This document shows positions 1 to 11,605 of a stretch of 64,000 nucleotides of DNA, in pieces. Source of the stretch: Lentinus brumalis (Eukaryota > Basidiomycota > Agaricomycetes > Polyporales > Polyporaceae); NCBI GenBank assembly GCA_001792895.1, contig MARA01000023.1, positions 597,354-661,353 of the forward strand, read 5' to 3'. Position 1 is the first letter of the stretch; the number at the start of each line of letters is the position of its first letter. The translations under genes and the position numbers were made by a program. The notes beneath the pieces are model-generated. The model made no database searches. It was not told the origin of the DNA and saw only the letters and a program-made list of their open reading frames with translations.

Positions 1-534
1 CGGAAGCGTCACCGTACAGAGTCTCGTCAGCCAGCGTGCAGAGGCCACACAGACAGCGACGCACCGGGTCAGGGAGGCAGTGGACACACAGCGCACGAGA
101 ATGTGGCTGCAGCGTCGTGCGGAAGCCTCTTTCAGCACGTGGTGTGTGTGTGGGTGCTGGGAGGTGCGTTCGTTCACCGCGGGTGGCTGTGGTTCGAGTG
201 CGACAGGGTGTCGGCCCCGCGAGTTGAGCTTCCCATTGCCCGCGATCCAGAGCGCGTCGTGTGCCGCAGAGCCCTCAGCCGTGCTCGCCTGAACGCCCCG
301 GGACCGGTCGAACTTGTTGCGGCGGCTGACGAGGCCGGGCTCGCAAGTTCGTTCCGGACCCTCTCCCGGACACCCGCCCGACGAGCGGATTTTCAGACCC
401 GTCCTGGCGGCGTGAGACCGGGTTGCACACGGGCTGTCCGACTCACATGAGCGTCCTGAAGTTGTTTCGCGCCGTTCGGGGACGGGTTGCGGGCGGGAGA
501 GCCGGGACGAGCGGTCGGGCGGCGAGAATGCAAT

Positions 535-560
535 GAAAATCGCTCTTCGAAGCGATTTTC
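535..560. repeat. Hairpin (inverted repeat) 1 upstream of truncated PDS5 copy 1
   Basis: Arms GAAAATCGCT and AGCGATTTTC form a perfect 10-bp stem around a 6-nt loop. The element ends a longer direct repeat whose second copy ends in the hairpin at 859-884. An identical copy lies at 11,256-11,281. In the third unit (21,922-21,947) the stem is 11 bp and the loop CAAA. Confidence 0.85.
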
Positions 561-858
561 AGACCGGCTCAGATCGCAGCGCAGGTTGGGGTGCTGCAAG
601 AGACTGGTTCGTGCGTTCGGAGGACACCGTGTTTGGCGCGAGAGGGGGCGGGGTGCTGGAGATATGGCCCCTCTGGTGTCGGGCCGAACCTGCGAGCACG
701 ACCGAACGATCGGGTTCCAGGACTCCTCTGGCGGCGCGAACCCGGGTCGTGCACAGTCGGTGCGACTGGCTGCGACGGTCGGAAGCTGTTTCGCGCCGTT
801 TGGGGACGATTTGCGGGCGGGAGAGCCGGGACGAGCGGGCGGGCGGCGAGAGTGCAAT

Positions 859-884
859 GAAAATCGCTCCGAAGAGCGATTTTC
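859..884. repeat. Hairpin (inverted repeat) 2 upstream of truncated PDS5 copy 1
   Basis: Arms GAAAATCGCTC and GAGCGATTTTC form a perfect 11-bp stem around loop CGAA. An identical copy lies at 11,580-11,605. The third-unit version (22,244-22,268) keeps both arms but has a 3-nt loop. Confidence 0.85.
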
Positions 885-2098
885 GCACCGCCGCGGATTC
901 AGGTGTGGCTGCGAACGCTGACGGAGAGCGTTCAGCGTAGTCTATCAGTGTCGGCTTTAGACCGATAGCGTGCGGGTGGGAGGAGTTATCATCGATCTTG
1001 TGTCGGGCCGAGCCCGCGAGAAGAGGTCGGGGATGGTCGTCCAGAGCGTCGGCCGTAAGCATTCGAGGCTGCTTGTCTTGTTTACGTCGAGTCCGCGGCG
1101 TTCGAGAGTGTCGTCGAGGAGGCAGGGCGGCGGGGCAAGCCTGGAGTCCGCGGCACTGTCTGGGGTATTGCGAGGGCAGCAGTTGATGATCCGCGACGAG
1201 ACGAGTATGGGCCGACCCCGGGCACCTGTCGCGTCCGGTGTGAGGTGACTGCGATGTGTTCTCGGCGTGTGACGGGCGAATGTGTCGACTGGTGGCAGAA
1301 ACGCCGTTCTGCACGCAGTCAATGGCGTCGGGCGGGCGCGCAAGAAGTTGGATCTGTTGAGGGCGGCTCGTGAGTGTCAGAGTAAGACACATAAGACGTG
1401 CTGGGACGTACCTGGCGAGAAGGAACACGGCCGGAGTGCGGGCGGCAGAGAAGAGGGATGTGCGGCACAAGAGCGCGTCGGGCGAGCGATTGTGACGGAC
1501 GCGGGAGGTTCACAAGGTCAAAATAAGGCGGTTCTTGGAGTGTCATCGTGTGAGACGAAGAAGGGGCGAAGGGAGGAAGGCGAGTACGGAACGGCGCAAG
1601 GCTTGGCAGACATACTCACATGGGTCGCGCGGAGACACTCTACGAGCGGAGGAGGGGAAACACCCGAGGGACGGTGTGTTGGGACGGAAGCAATATATTT
1701 GTGCTCGTTGCACGGCGTACATGACCATATCTCTCTACAACTCGTCGAGCGTGCCATGCGGGAGTGCGGCGGTGGGACACAAGCCTGGGGCGGGACACAG
1801 CCATGGAGCAGCGCAAGGACTTGCAGCGGCGGACGAGGGCCAGGGGAGAAGCAAGTGCGAGTGCGAGCAGTACCAGTGCAGAGAGGAGTGCGAGCAGAGA
1901 GCGACGACGGAGAGCGTGCGTGCAGAGAGCGTCGGGAGCAGCCACAGCTCGCTCAGTGGCCGGGAGAATGGACGCGCGGGGAAAACAAGAGACAACAACG
2001 CGCGACGCGCCTCGCACGTTCTCTCCGCCTCCCGCCTCGACCACGGACCCCCTCTGCTCGCTGCTCGCCGCCCGCTGCTCGTCGTATCTTCGCCCGTC

Positions 2099-4399
2099 AT
2101 GGTCGCCCAGACGCGCACGGCGGGGCAGCCGTCCCCAAAGAAACTCCGTTTCCGCGACAAGCTCGTCGGCAAGGGCCTCACCACCGACGCCCTCCAGAAG
2201 AAACTCAAGCAGCTCCACCAGGAGCTCGCCGAGATGGACCAGGAGCACGTCGACGTCCCCTCCCTCAACGCCATCCGCAAAGACCTCATCAGCACCTCCA
2301 TCCTCCTCCACAAGGACCGCGGCGTCAAGGCATACGCCGCGTGCTGCCTCGCCGACCTCCTCAGACTATATGCGCCGGACGCGCCCTACAACCAGAACGA
2401 GCTCCGCGACATCTTCCAGTTCTTCTTCAGGCAGCTCTCGACGGGCCTTAAGGGCGCGGACTCGGCGTACTACAATGAATACTTCCACCTCCTCGAGTCG
2501 CTCTCGACCGTCAAGAGTGTGGTTCTCGTCTGTGACCTTCCCAACGGCGACGAACTCATGGTCGACATTTTTCGCGACTTCTTTGGCCTCGTGCGACGCG
2601 ACCTCCCGAAGAAGATCGAGCTCTTCATGGCCGACATTCTCATCGCGCTCATTGACGAGTGCCAGAGCCTCCCATCCGAGGTGCTGGAAACCATCATGGC
2701 CCAGTTCACAGACAAGAACGCGGTACGTCCCCCTTAATCTTGCGACCATTCACCACGCTCCGACACGGCTTCTCCTTCCTGGTCACGAACCAATACCTCT
2801 GCGCGACTTACGGTGGTGATGTTCGCGGCCCTTGCACGGGTGGTTAGTTGGCGTGTCGCGTCGACTTGGGTCCAGATAGACTAGGCGACGTGGTCCGAGG
2901 CTTGACGCAAGAAACGCGTCTTGCGTGGTCGCGCTCGGAGAGCACCTGTCGATGAGCAGTCTGACCACCGTCGGACCAAGCCAGCCAGCCTGGTCGATTG
3001 CCAGGGAGGCGGTTGCGCCAGGGACTCCGATGTTGCCCTTACTGGTATCTCGATGTTATCACTTCAGATTGCGCCGTCTTCTAGCTACTCCACGTGCAGG
3101 CTCCCGCCAATTGTCGACGACGGACCTTGAGTGCGCTGCCATTCAGTGGCCCGAGCGTCTTGCTGGCCATCTGCTCAGTTTCTATGTGATTTAATGCGCA
3201 GCGAGGTTCAGGGATCAAGTTGTACTGACGCATATATGCAGAAAATGGATCAACCTTCCTACCGGCTTGCGGTCCAGGTCTGCAATGCGACCGCAGACAA
3301 GCTCCAGCGACACGTCTGCCAGTACTTCACCGACGTCATCGTGGACCGCGCACGAGAAGAGGATTTCGACGAGGTCAAGACAGCACACGACCTCATCCAG
3401 CAGCTGAACCGCGCATGTCCATCCCTCCTGCACAATGTCGTGCCACAGCTCGAAGAAGAACTGCACGTTGAGCAGATTCAGCTCCGTCTCATGGCGACGC
3501 AGACTCTGGGCGAAATGTACGCAGACAAGCACGGGATGGAGCTCGTGCAGAAGTATCCAACGACGTGGACTCAGTGGCTCGGGCGCAAGAACGACAAGAA
3601 CGCAACAGTCCGGTTGACGTGGGCGGAGACGATGAAGGGCGTGGTCGTGAACTTGCCAGAGATGCGTAAGGAGGTCGAGGGAGGGTCCGCGACTACGCAC
3701 CGGCTGCAGACGGACCGGCGGGGCGACGGGGCGAGCGGGGCGGGTGCCATCCTGTTGCAGCGAGAAAGCGAAACTCAGGGAGATCCGTGGGCAGGAGCGG
3801 TGGGGGGAGGGATACGTGGGCGGGGAGGTGGGGAGGGAGGTGGGGAGGACGGCGAGATGGGATTGGCGCCCGGGAGGAGGGCACTCTACTCGCAGTTGCA
3901 GGGGACGGCTCTATTCGTGTACACTACAGACAGACAATATATCTCGTGCCTACTCTGCGACCCGCCCGACTCCTCGCCACGCCGCACAACCAACAGCCCC
4001 GAGCCTTGCACTGAGACTCGGTACTCCACGCCGCACTGGTCTCCCGACGCGCAGGTCAGCCGCGGACAGGCAGGACACGAGCTCTCGCCGCTACCAGCTT
4101 ATCCGCCCGCGAGCGAAGATCTCTTGTCCGGGCAGACTGCCCACTCATGCGCACGACGCAAATGGCCGCCGGCGTCCAGTCCTGCCACACACACGAACAC
4201 TCAGCGTCCCGAGCCTGGTTCTCACAGCACCCCGGACGCGACCCGCGCCGTTCGCCGCGCCGTCGACGGGCGAGGAGTCGCCGGGAATTGGCCCAGAGAG
4301 ACTACGGGCATGAGATGCCAGATGCCGGGGATACCGAAGGAACCACGGGTCGACGCTCGCCGGACCCTCGCGTGGAGGACCTGCCGGCGTGCCAGATAG
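2099..4399 (+). pseudogene. PDS5: Truncated PDS5, copy 1 (N-terminal chimeric ORF)
   Basis: Exon 1 (2099-2722, 208 codons) starts MVAQTRTAGQ and is in frame. Intron 1 is 2723-3241 (gt..ag, 519 nt). Exon 2 starts at 3242 (KMDQPSYRLA) and follows true PDS5 until about 3680 (EMRKEVE), roughly residue 354. It then runs into unrelated spacer DNA that stays open until a stop at 4399, giving a possible 593-aa chimera. PDS5 is a HEAT-repeat protein that binds cohesin and controls its maintenance and release. This copy would keep only the N-terminal quarter or so of the 1,264-residue family protein. Whether it is expressed is unknown. It could instead be an assembly artefact. The break is the same as in copy 2. 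Confidence 0.85.
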
Positions 4400-6066
4400 C
4401 CGTCAGCTGCGGTTCGAGGTGCCAGGAAGCTACCGGGCGACGGTGCGCAGCGGCAACAAGTGCGCCCAGGCGGGCCACAGTCTTCGAATCCATCGTATAC
4501 ATCGTTAGCGTGTTCATACCAACCGTACAGCACTCTGCTCACCGTCAATAGAGCCCGGTAGAGCGACTTGATTGCCTGCCCTCTGTGAATCTTGCGTGAA
4601 TCGTCTCTGTTCGAGCCTAGCAGAAAGGTCAGACCGTGCATCGAGCGATAACAAAAGTGAGAACTCACAACAACGAGGTCGACGTCGACGTTGCAGAACG
4701 TCGCTGAGAAGTGCGCCGCAGATCTCGCGACTCGCCCGACGGTTGGGCGCCTACCAAAGGCGGGCGATCGAGATGGCAAGCCCGCGTCGCGTCCATCTTG
4801 AACGTCGCCCTCGCTCTCTCCTTCCACCGCCATCCCCTTGCCACGAGTGTTCTCCGCCGCCGTCGTCTGCGAGCAAGACGTCGCACCCGACAGCCACAGC
4901 CACAACTTGAAGCTTCAGCTGCATCACGTCAAGCTGTCCGCCAGAGAAGGTGAGTTGTATGCGCGGCGACATAGACGACAACGGAACGTACCTGTCTGCC
5001 CTACACAGTCGCTCGCAGTTACCTCGGCGGTCCTGGTTGAGTCGTCTGGTTGCTGCTGCTATCGCCCAGCAGGCCGGACTGCCGCGGGTCTCAGCTGCAT
5101 GGTGCGGTCTTCGACCAGGTGCGTGAGAACGACCTACAAGTGCCAGCAGGTAAGTCAAGGTTCCGCGATCTCCTACCGAAAGAATTTTACCTTTGGCGTG
5201 ACTCGAGGACTTTGACGGTGTGTCGGACTCGGACAGTCTGTCCAGCTTGAGCTGCAAGAGGCTCGCGGGCCGCGGCGAGCTGAGACTGCGAACAGACAGT
5301 AGGTCTCCTCAGCCACTGCACATGCCGGCGGACAACGCGGAAGAAGTAGCTCACCTACTTGTTTCCCTTGCGTCTTGATGTGCTGCATGCGCAGGTGAGG
5401 CGGAGATGCTGCGTATCTAACCCTCTAGAAGCTCCGAGTCAGACACTCGGAAGCCATGCTGCACCGCGAGCAATCCGAGTATGTACCTGAGGCCTGACTG
5501 CGCGAGCGACGCTCCTGCGCATGATTTCTGTCTTTGTTCTTGACCGAATACTTCTCGTGGCATGCGCAAGGCTTGCGTCGAACCTGCCGCGACCTCTGCA
5601 TCTGCAACGCGTTACGTCACGCTGCTGAATAGGGTAAGTCGCGTGGTGGCTGAGCAACTTCGAAGTTCGAACTTGGCACGAACCTTTTGCGAACCCTCGT
5701 CTCCCGCACTGCGTCCTGTTGCACGCCTTCGAAGAGCCTCGGACCCCTGCGCAATATGGTACCTACTGCTATACGATCGCGGTCAGTTTGTCTCGACGAT
5801 AGCAGAGGGCTCAGGTACGTACTATCGTGGCAGGAATATGCCGGGCGGCCGCCTCCAGCATCTCGAGCATGGACGCGGTGGTCGACAAGGTCGAGCTTGA
5901 GATGCACCGTGAGTACTATCACACGTGCCTCGGATAGACGCGGTACGTAAGGCAGTGGATGGAAGAGACCCAGGAAGAGCCATCTGATGATACTGTTAGT
6001 ATCAGCGAGAGCTGACGAACTCCGATTCCGTAGATACACACCTCCTGTGCCCGGGCAGCGGCTGGT

Positions 6067-6095
6067 GCTGCGGCGCTGACTGCCAGCGCCGCAGC
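6067..6095. repeat. Hairpin in spacer, 12-bp GC stem
   Basis: Arms GCTGCGGCGCTG and CAGCGCCGCAGC surround loop ACTGC. The element is conserved in unit 2 at 16,721-16,749. It lies inside an exon-like block rich in alanine codons, so it may be a by-product of repeated Ala codons. Confidence 0.7.
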
Positions 6096-7525
6096 CGCGA
6101 TGTTGAGGACGTCACTCGATCTTCTGAATGGAATTTGTGACATGCTGCGCTTGACATGCGGCCTGTGCTGCTTCGTGGTTAGGTGAGCACGCCACTTTCC
6201 ATCCTCGAACCCGTGACAGAGCGTACCTTGCATCCTCATCCTGCCAGGGCGAAGATCTTGCAGCCTATGGAGGTTCGCATGCAAGACAACCACTTATCAC
6301 GGTTTCGTGACAGCGCATGCCTAGGGGACGTCCAACCCAAGTCAGTTCCAGTTCGATCGCGACGAGGTCGTCATCAACAGGCCTACAAGCTCGATGTGCT
6401 GCCTCTGACCCTCATGTATACCATCTCTTGCCTAGGTCTTCGCCCGCAATTTGTTCGGCGGAACGAACCGCTGTCAAACTGGAATGTACAAGCATGAGCG
6501 ACACGTTGTCCATGCGTCTCCATCAGGTTCAGGTGCGTTAAGGATGGGACCATGATCTCACCTGCGTAGGGGATGTCTTCGTGATTCCCTGAACTCGAGG
6601 GACGGCATCGAGCTGGAGTCTGGAGGGCAGGGATGGCGAGGATATGTGGGAGCAGGTGGGAGCAGGGGATAGGGAACAGGAAGGTCTGAAGAAGCCCCGC
6701 TGTTGCTTCCTGCATGTTCTGATTATAGTCGGGAGGTAAACAGCATGTCGTAGAGTAAGGATCAAATACAAGCTGGATCTCAACGGAGTAAGCGGAGTGC
6801 GAAGTCAGATTTGGATAGCGCAGCACAACCCTCCGTGGACTTGAACGTGCATCGGAATATTCCTCTGCTGCCGGGAGAGAGGTTTTGCGGTAAGCGGGAT
6901 GCTTCTGAGCATCGTGCGGTATGCGCAGCCTGACGGAGCGCTGCACGAAGCTTCCTGAAATTTTGATGGGAGTCAGGAACACGCAATCTGTGAATGCCTG
7001 TATGACTCTTTCGCTCCTCTGTGTAGAGTACAGACATACTGCAGCTCTGATATATTGTGTTCCTGTGGCTAAAGACTCAAGAGTGTAGGACTTGAAACTG
7101 AATCAGGCCCGGGGCCCAGTGCAGGGTACTTAGAGGATACTAGGCCTGGCTGGATGAGGACACTGCGTGCCATCATGTTGCCACGGGCACGGGGACCTGG
7201 TCAAATTTGATTAGAACGGACGTAATTGCAAGAAGCTACTGATCGGCGAACACTGCCTGTGAACCTAGCATGCTGGGTCTCCGACGACCTGGCACCTCCG
7301 AGTCAATCATTGCAGAATTGAGTATGTCTCTGCGGGCTAACGTCACTGGGTTGCATCAGAGATAGCTCATGACAATATGCAGGGATGGAGGCAGGCATGT
7401 CTGAGTTAATCCATGGGTTCGGACTAGGAAGGCTGAAGCTGCAGCTATCACGGCGACTACTTATCCAGGTTAGGACAGCTTTGACCGTCTTACGTGTGCG
7501 AAAAAGAGAGAGAATGTGATGAGGT

Positions 7526-7572
7526 CATGCCGGAGTAAGGGTCTGAATCACTCAGGCACTTATTCCGGCATG
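7526..7572. repeat. Long hairpin in spacer, 14-bp stem
   Basis: Arms CATGCCGGAGTAAG and CTTATTCCGGCATG pair over 14 positions with one G-T pair, around a 19-nt loop. The same 47-nt element is intact in unit 2 (18,164-18,210) although neighbouring bases differ. It could be a terminator, a small-RNA precursor or a mobile-element remnant. Confidence 0.75.
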
Positions 7573-10343
7573 AGCGCGTACACGGGAACCTAGGGATTTT
7601 GCCCGAGTTCTCTCTCCTCTCAGCTCTCAGACAGCAGCCTGAGGGTACGGAGCAGATGACAAGCATACTAGTAATGTATAGAGCTTGGAAATACCACATT
7701 ATTCGTGCCAGGTATCGTCAAGCTGCGACTGGGCCGCTATATGGATGGAAAGCACTGGGCGACTTGCTGGGAAATCGGGCTCAAGTTGAATGGTGTATTG
7801 TGAAGTGGCAAGTAATGGTTAATGAGAAACTTACAGAACATATGCCGAGAATTGTGGGCTTATATGCTCCAGAAGGTCCATAAAGTGAGCCGTGAAGAGA
7901 CGAACGACAGAAGGAGGCCAGAGAATGCACGTCGGGACACTCGGACGAGTTGCCAGAATGAGGTCATGAGCAAAAAAGGCAATGTAAGCGCTCTTGAAAT
8001 CGCGGCCTTCTCCAAAAGCGCGCAGTCGCTGTGTGCTTGTTCTCCTACTTAACAGTTCCAAGCAAGTCCGTACGCCTTGGCAAAGGCTTACGTAAGTATT
8101 TGCTACCTACTACGAGGGCGCGTGAGCTGATAGGACACCTATGGCTCGCAGGATAGTGGCCAGTAATGCTACACTCAAATCCGGCAGCCCCGGGACACCC
8201 GCTCATTGATCGAGGGAGTATCGTCGATGTCCTGGCATTGTAGCATCAGTGTCTGTACTGAATCCCTACTATTTCTCTCAATAGATACTCACAGGCCTGC
8301 GAACCCCCTTGAAATTGCGGGAAACTCTGCAAAACGCTTGCTTTCGAGGACCCTGTCCTCGTGCTTTCGTCTGCCGACTCTACGACAAAAATACGAGCCG
8401 CAGCGCGACCATCACATTCTTAGCGTCTACTGTACGTCAACACAACAGCTTCTCTCAGCCGAGACACCTTCGCCGTCTGGAATCACACTAGTCGCTCTGT
8501 TCCGTCTCGACAACCTGCAGCCTCGCCCACCCCTCGCCCACCCTCGCCGTGTCGCGCTCTGGTTGGACGATAGCCTCGCACGCATTCCATCGTGCGAACC
8601 TTTGCCAGTCAACAAGTTAAGGTTCTGCAGCCCGTGACATGGCCAGCACTTGTATAAGTACCCCGCCATCTCGACGCCGGCCTCCTGCGCACTCCGTACC
8701 CCTGCCCGTACTTTGACCCGCATCCTCCCCCATAATTACTACGTCTCACACCATGCCCTGTACCCCGTCCTTCGTGTTATCCTTGGGCCAGACGTCTTTT
8801 CTTTGTTGTCCACCCATTCAATCATATTCCTTGTTCACCTGCATCACCATTGGCAGTATGTCGGTCGTGGTATCTTTATGTCTCATGTCGAGTTCGTCAT
8901 TACATCTGACCTGACTCACACTTCATATCTCCATGTTTCCTGCTGTAATCTCTTCTCTTCTATCTGCCTACCTCCCATTCTTCTTCCGTACATGTGTCTT
9001 TCTGTTCCCCCGTACTCAGGATGGTCCATCTGCATGTTCTCGTCTCGCAACTCCAGGTATACTTATCTCTGACTCTTCTATCATCTCGTCAACTCATGTA
9101 CCACTTCTCTCTCAGCTCGTTACTGCCACAGGCTCTCGACATGGTCACGATCCAGGTAAGTCTTCGAGCATACCAATCTATGCTCAACGTCGTCTCTTGT
9201 ACTGACTATCCTCGTCTCGACAGGACTGATTCTACTCTCTACTCGCACATCGAGGTATGGAATCTCACCTCATTGTACTGTTGCCTTCGCTGATTACTCT
9301 CTCACTTCATGTAGTTCTCGTCTCGTATGTATTATGGCCCTCAAGCTGCTGCATACTATTGCAAGGTAAGCGCGACACGACTCGTCCCGAACTCCCGCTT
9401 CACGCGACTGATTCTCATCTTGGACCTACAGGCAGTACCACTGTCTGCGGCCAACCTACTCATCATGTCGCACGTCCAGACAACAAGCGTGCGCGTACGA
9501 CTCGTGCATCCGGTCTGCAGCGCCGCGAAGGCGGGCTCGGACACTTCGGGCTCAGCTGCGAGTAATTTGGTATGTCCCTCGCATCTCTCAGATTCATGAA
9601 CTCACGGCGTCGCTTGCAGACGGTACGTACAAAGAGTCGCGGGAGACCGCGGTCCAAGGTTCGAAGTCGAGGTCCGGCAAGCAGTTACTTGCTGTGAGCA
9701 AGAGTAAGTCCGCGTTCCTTCGACCTTGGGTTCAATTACTGACATCTACTCGCCGTCATTCAGGCCCTCAACGTGTATTCGCGGGTCAATAGTACCTCAG
9801 GTAAGCCATTCGGGTCGTGCACAAGCTGTCAAGGACTGTAGCTGACTCCCGGGTCTCTGTATTCGCAGCTCAGGAAGGGCAGCGGCGACCATGCGACCGC
9901 GGAGTAAGTTGCTAATCCCTCGCACTGATAGTCCAGTCATTCACACCCGTCTCGGAGCAGCGCACTACATCGCACTTGCAGAGGAGCCGAAGTCTCAGGT
10001 AAGCGGGCTTATTCCATACACACGCATCTTGCAAGAGACTGACTCTTTGCGAGGCTCCCGCTTGTTACTTTGCGCCGACACCCATGCAATCCCGGACGGC
10101 AGGAGATAAGTATCACAGAGGTAACTACGTACTGTACATTGCGGTGGTACGCGTCTGGTTCGTCGTGTCCGTCCGGCATGGCTGGAATAGCGGCGCGGAC
10201 ATGGGCCGCGCTGCCGTCCGAGCCTCCCGCACACCCTCCCGTCTGCGTCTGCCGCGACCTCCGTGCTCCCACGCATCCGACGCGTCGTCTCGTCTCGCCT
10301 TGCGCCTTGCGCCATGCGCATCGCGGCATCGGTCGGCGGTCTT

Positions 10344-10366
10344 GGAGAGCACCACGGGTGCTCTCC
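10344..10366. repeat. Perfect 10-bp hairpin in spacer
   Basis: Arms GGAGAGCACC and GGTGCTCTCC surround loop ACG. The element is conserved at 20,989-21,011 in unit 2. Confidence 0.75.
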
Positions 10367-11255
10367 CTGAACGCCCGAGTGGCCGGTCTTCTTCATAGCG
10401 TCACGAGGCGCAGCTTTCTTGGTCTTGAGCCCGTTCAGAGCCCTTGTGCGTCGCATCGAGCTACGAGAGGGCGGCTTGTGACGTCCGACCGGCCGCTAGT
10501 GCCCGCGAGGTCGATCTTGAGAACTCGCCCGTTCAGGACAACTGGCACGCACGCACGTAGTCTCAAGGACTTACACGTGCGCTGCGAAGCGGTTGCGCCG
10601 CCGTCTGGTCTGGTATCCGCCCGGGAGAACGACGGCATGTCGGCGGCCGCGAGATGGTGTTCATGTTGGAGACTGTTTTGCTGACCGGCTCGGAGCCGCG
10701 CGGGAGGCATCTGCTTCGATGCGGAAGCGTCACCGTACAGAGTCTCGTCAGCCAGCGTGCAGAGGCCACACAGACAGCGACGCACCGGGTCAGGGAGGCA
10801 GTGGACACACAGCGCACGAGAATGTGGCTGCAGCGTCGTGCGGAAGCCTCTTTCAGCACGTGGTGTGTGTGTGGGTGCTGGGAGGTGCGTTCGTTCACCG
10901 CGGGTGGCTGTGGTTCGAGTGCGACAGGGTGTCGGCCCCGCGAGTTGAGCTTCCCATTGCCCGCGATCCAGAGCGCGTCGTGTGCCGCAGAGCCCTCAGC
11001 CGTGCTCGCCTGAACGCCCCGGGACCGGTCGAACTTGTTGCGGCGGCTGACGAGGCCGGGCTCGCAAGTTCGTTCCGGACCCTCTCCCGGACACCCGCCC
11101 GACGAGCGGATTTTCAGACCCGTCCTGGCGGCGTGAGACCGGGTTGCACACGGGCTGTCCGACTCACATGAGCGTCCTGAAGTTGTTTCGCGCCGTTCGG
11201 GGACGGGTTGCGGGCGGGAGAGCCGGGACGAGCGGTCGGGCGGCGAGAATGCAAT

Positions 11256-11281
11256 GAAAATCGCTCTTCGAAGCGATTTTC
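11256..11281. repeat. Hairpin 1 upstream of truncated PDS5 copy 2
   Basis: Identical to the hairpin at 535-560, as expected from the identity of units 1 and 2 in this part. Confidence 0.85.
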
Positions 11282-11579
11282 AGACCGGCTCAGATCGCAG
11301 CGCAGGTTGGGGTGCTGCAAGAGACTGGTTCGTGCGTTCGGAGGACACCGTGTTTGGCGCGAGAGGGGGCGGGGTGCTGGAGATATGGCCCCTCTGGTGT
11401 CGGGCCGAACCTGCGAGCACGACCGAACGATCGGGTTCCAGGACTCCTCTGGCGGCGCGAACCCGGGTCGTGCACAGTCGGTGCGACTGGCTGCGACGGT
11501 CGGAAGCTGTTTCGCGCCGTTTGGGGACGATTTGCGGGCGGGAGAGCCGGGACGAGCGGGCGGGCGGCGAGAGTGCAAT

Positions 11580-11605
11580 GAAAATCGCTCCGAAGAGCGA
11601 TTTTC
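11580..11605. repeat. Hairpin 2 upstream of truncated PDS5 copy 2
   Basis: Identical to the hairpin at 859-884. Confidence 0.85.

Larger units (their letters stand above)
1..2098 (+). promoter_or_regulatory. PDS5 upstream region (unit 1), GC-rich, no supported gene
   Basis: About 2.1 kb precede the PDS5 start codon. All long reading frames here run through GC-rich, codon-biased sequence on both strands and none resembles a protein I know. The stretch contains a roughly 110-125 bp direct repeat (about 455-570 and 775-895), each copy ending in a near-perfect hairpin. A/T-rich core sequence near 1,691-1,700 could be a TATA-like element, but this is weak. The same region lies at 10,722-12,819 and 21,362-23,439. 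Confidence 0.5.
1..10721. repeat. Tandem segmental duplication, unit 1 (left end outside window)
   Basis: The sequence from position 1 recurs at 10,722 and, with small differences, at 21,362. The unit contains an upstream region with hairpins (1-2098), the 5' part of PDS5 (2099-3680) and a gene-poor spacer (about 3,690-10,721). Positions 1-4018 appear identical to 10,722-14,739, judged from identical translations in all frames and direct reading of parts. After 4018 the two units differ by substitutions and many short indels. Because only the third copy continues into the rest of PDS5, the ancestral order was probably spacer, upstream region, full PDS5, and the join of PDS5 to spacer DNA is the new junction. 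Confidence 0.95.
4400..10721 (+). other. Spacer of unit 1: no conserved protein; scattered splice-like exons
   Basis: No protein family is recognisable. Two stretches look transcribed and spliced on the plus strand. Between about 4,770 and 6,230 there are short open blocks with gt..ag borders, for example VRQWMEETQEEPSDD near 5,945 and an alanine-rich block at 6,030-6,180. Between about 8,650 (TATA-like TATAAG) and 10,110 there are many 30-130 nt exon-like blocks flanked by gtaag/gtatg and ctgac..cag. Comparing unit 2, some indels are 3 nt but many are 1-2 nt, so the reading frames are not conserved. A non-coding RNA or a decayed intron-rich gene fits better than an active coding gene. Confidence 0.35.

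Noticed and set aside
559..1470. Minus-strand ORF of 303 codons in the PDS5 upstream region
   Set aside because: Low-complexity Arg/Ser/Pro composition with no known domain. It overlaps several other open frames on both strands, as expected in GC-rich DNA.
1282..2451. Plus-strand ORF of 389 codons overlapping PDS5 exon 1, and its copies in units 2 and 3
   Set aside because: It runs in another frame through the 5' region and PDS5 exon 1, is Arg/Gly/Pro-rich and shows no family. PDS5 in its own frame explains the sequence.
1764..2819. Ser/Arg-rich ORF of 351 codons
   Set aside because: It is a shadow of PDS5 exon 1 in the alternative frame. Serine-rich runs come from third-position GC bias.
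6383..6982. Minus-strand ORF of 199 codons in the unit 1 spacer
   Set aside because: The frame is broken in unit 2 by short indels, and no family is recognised.
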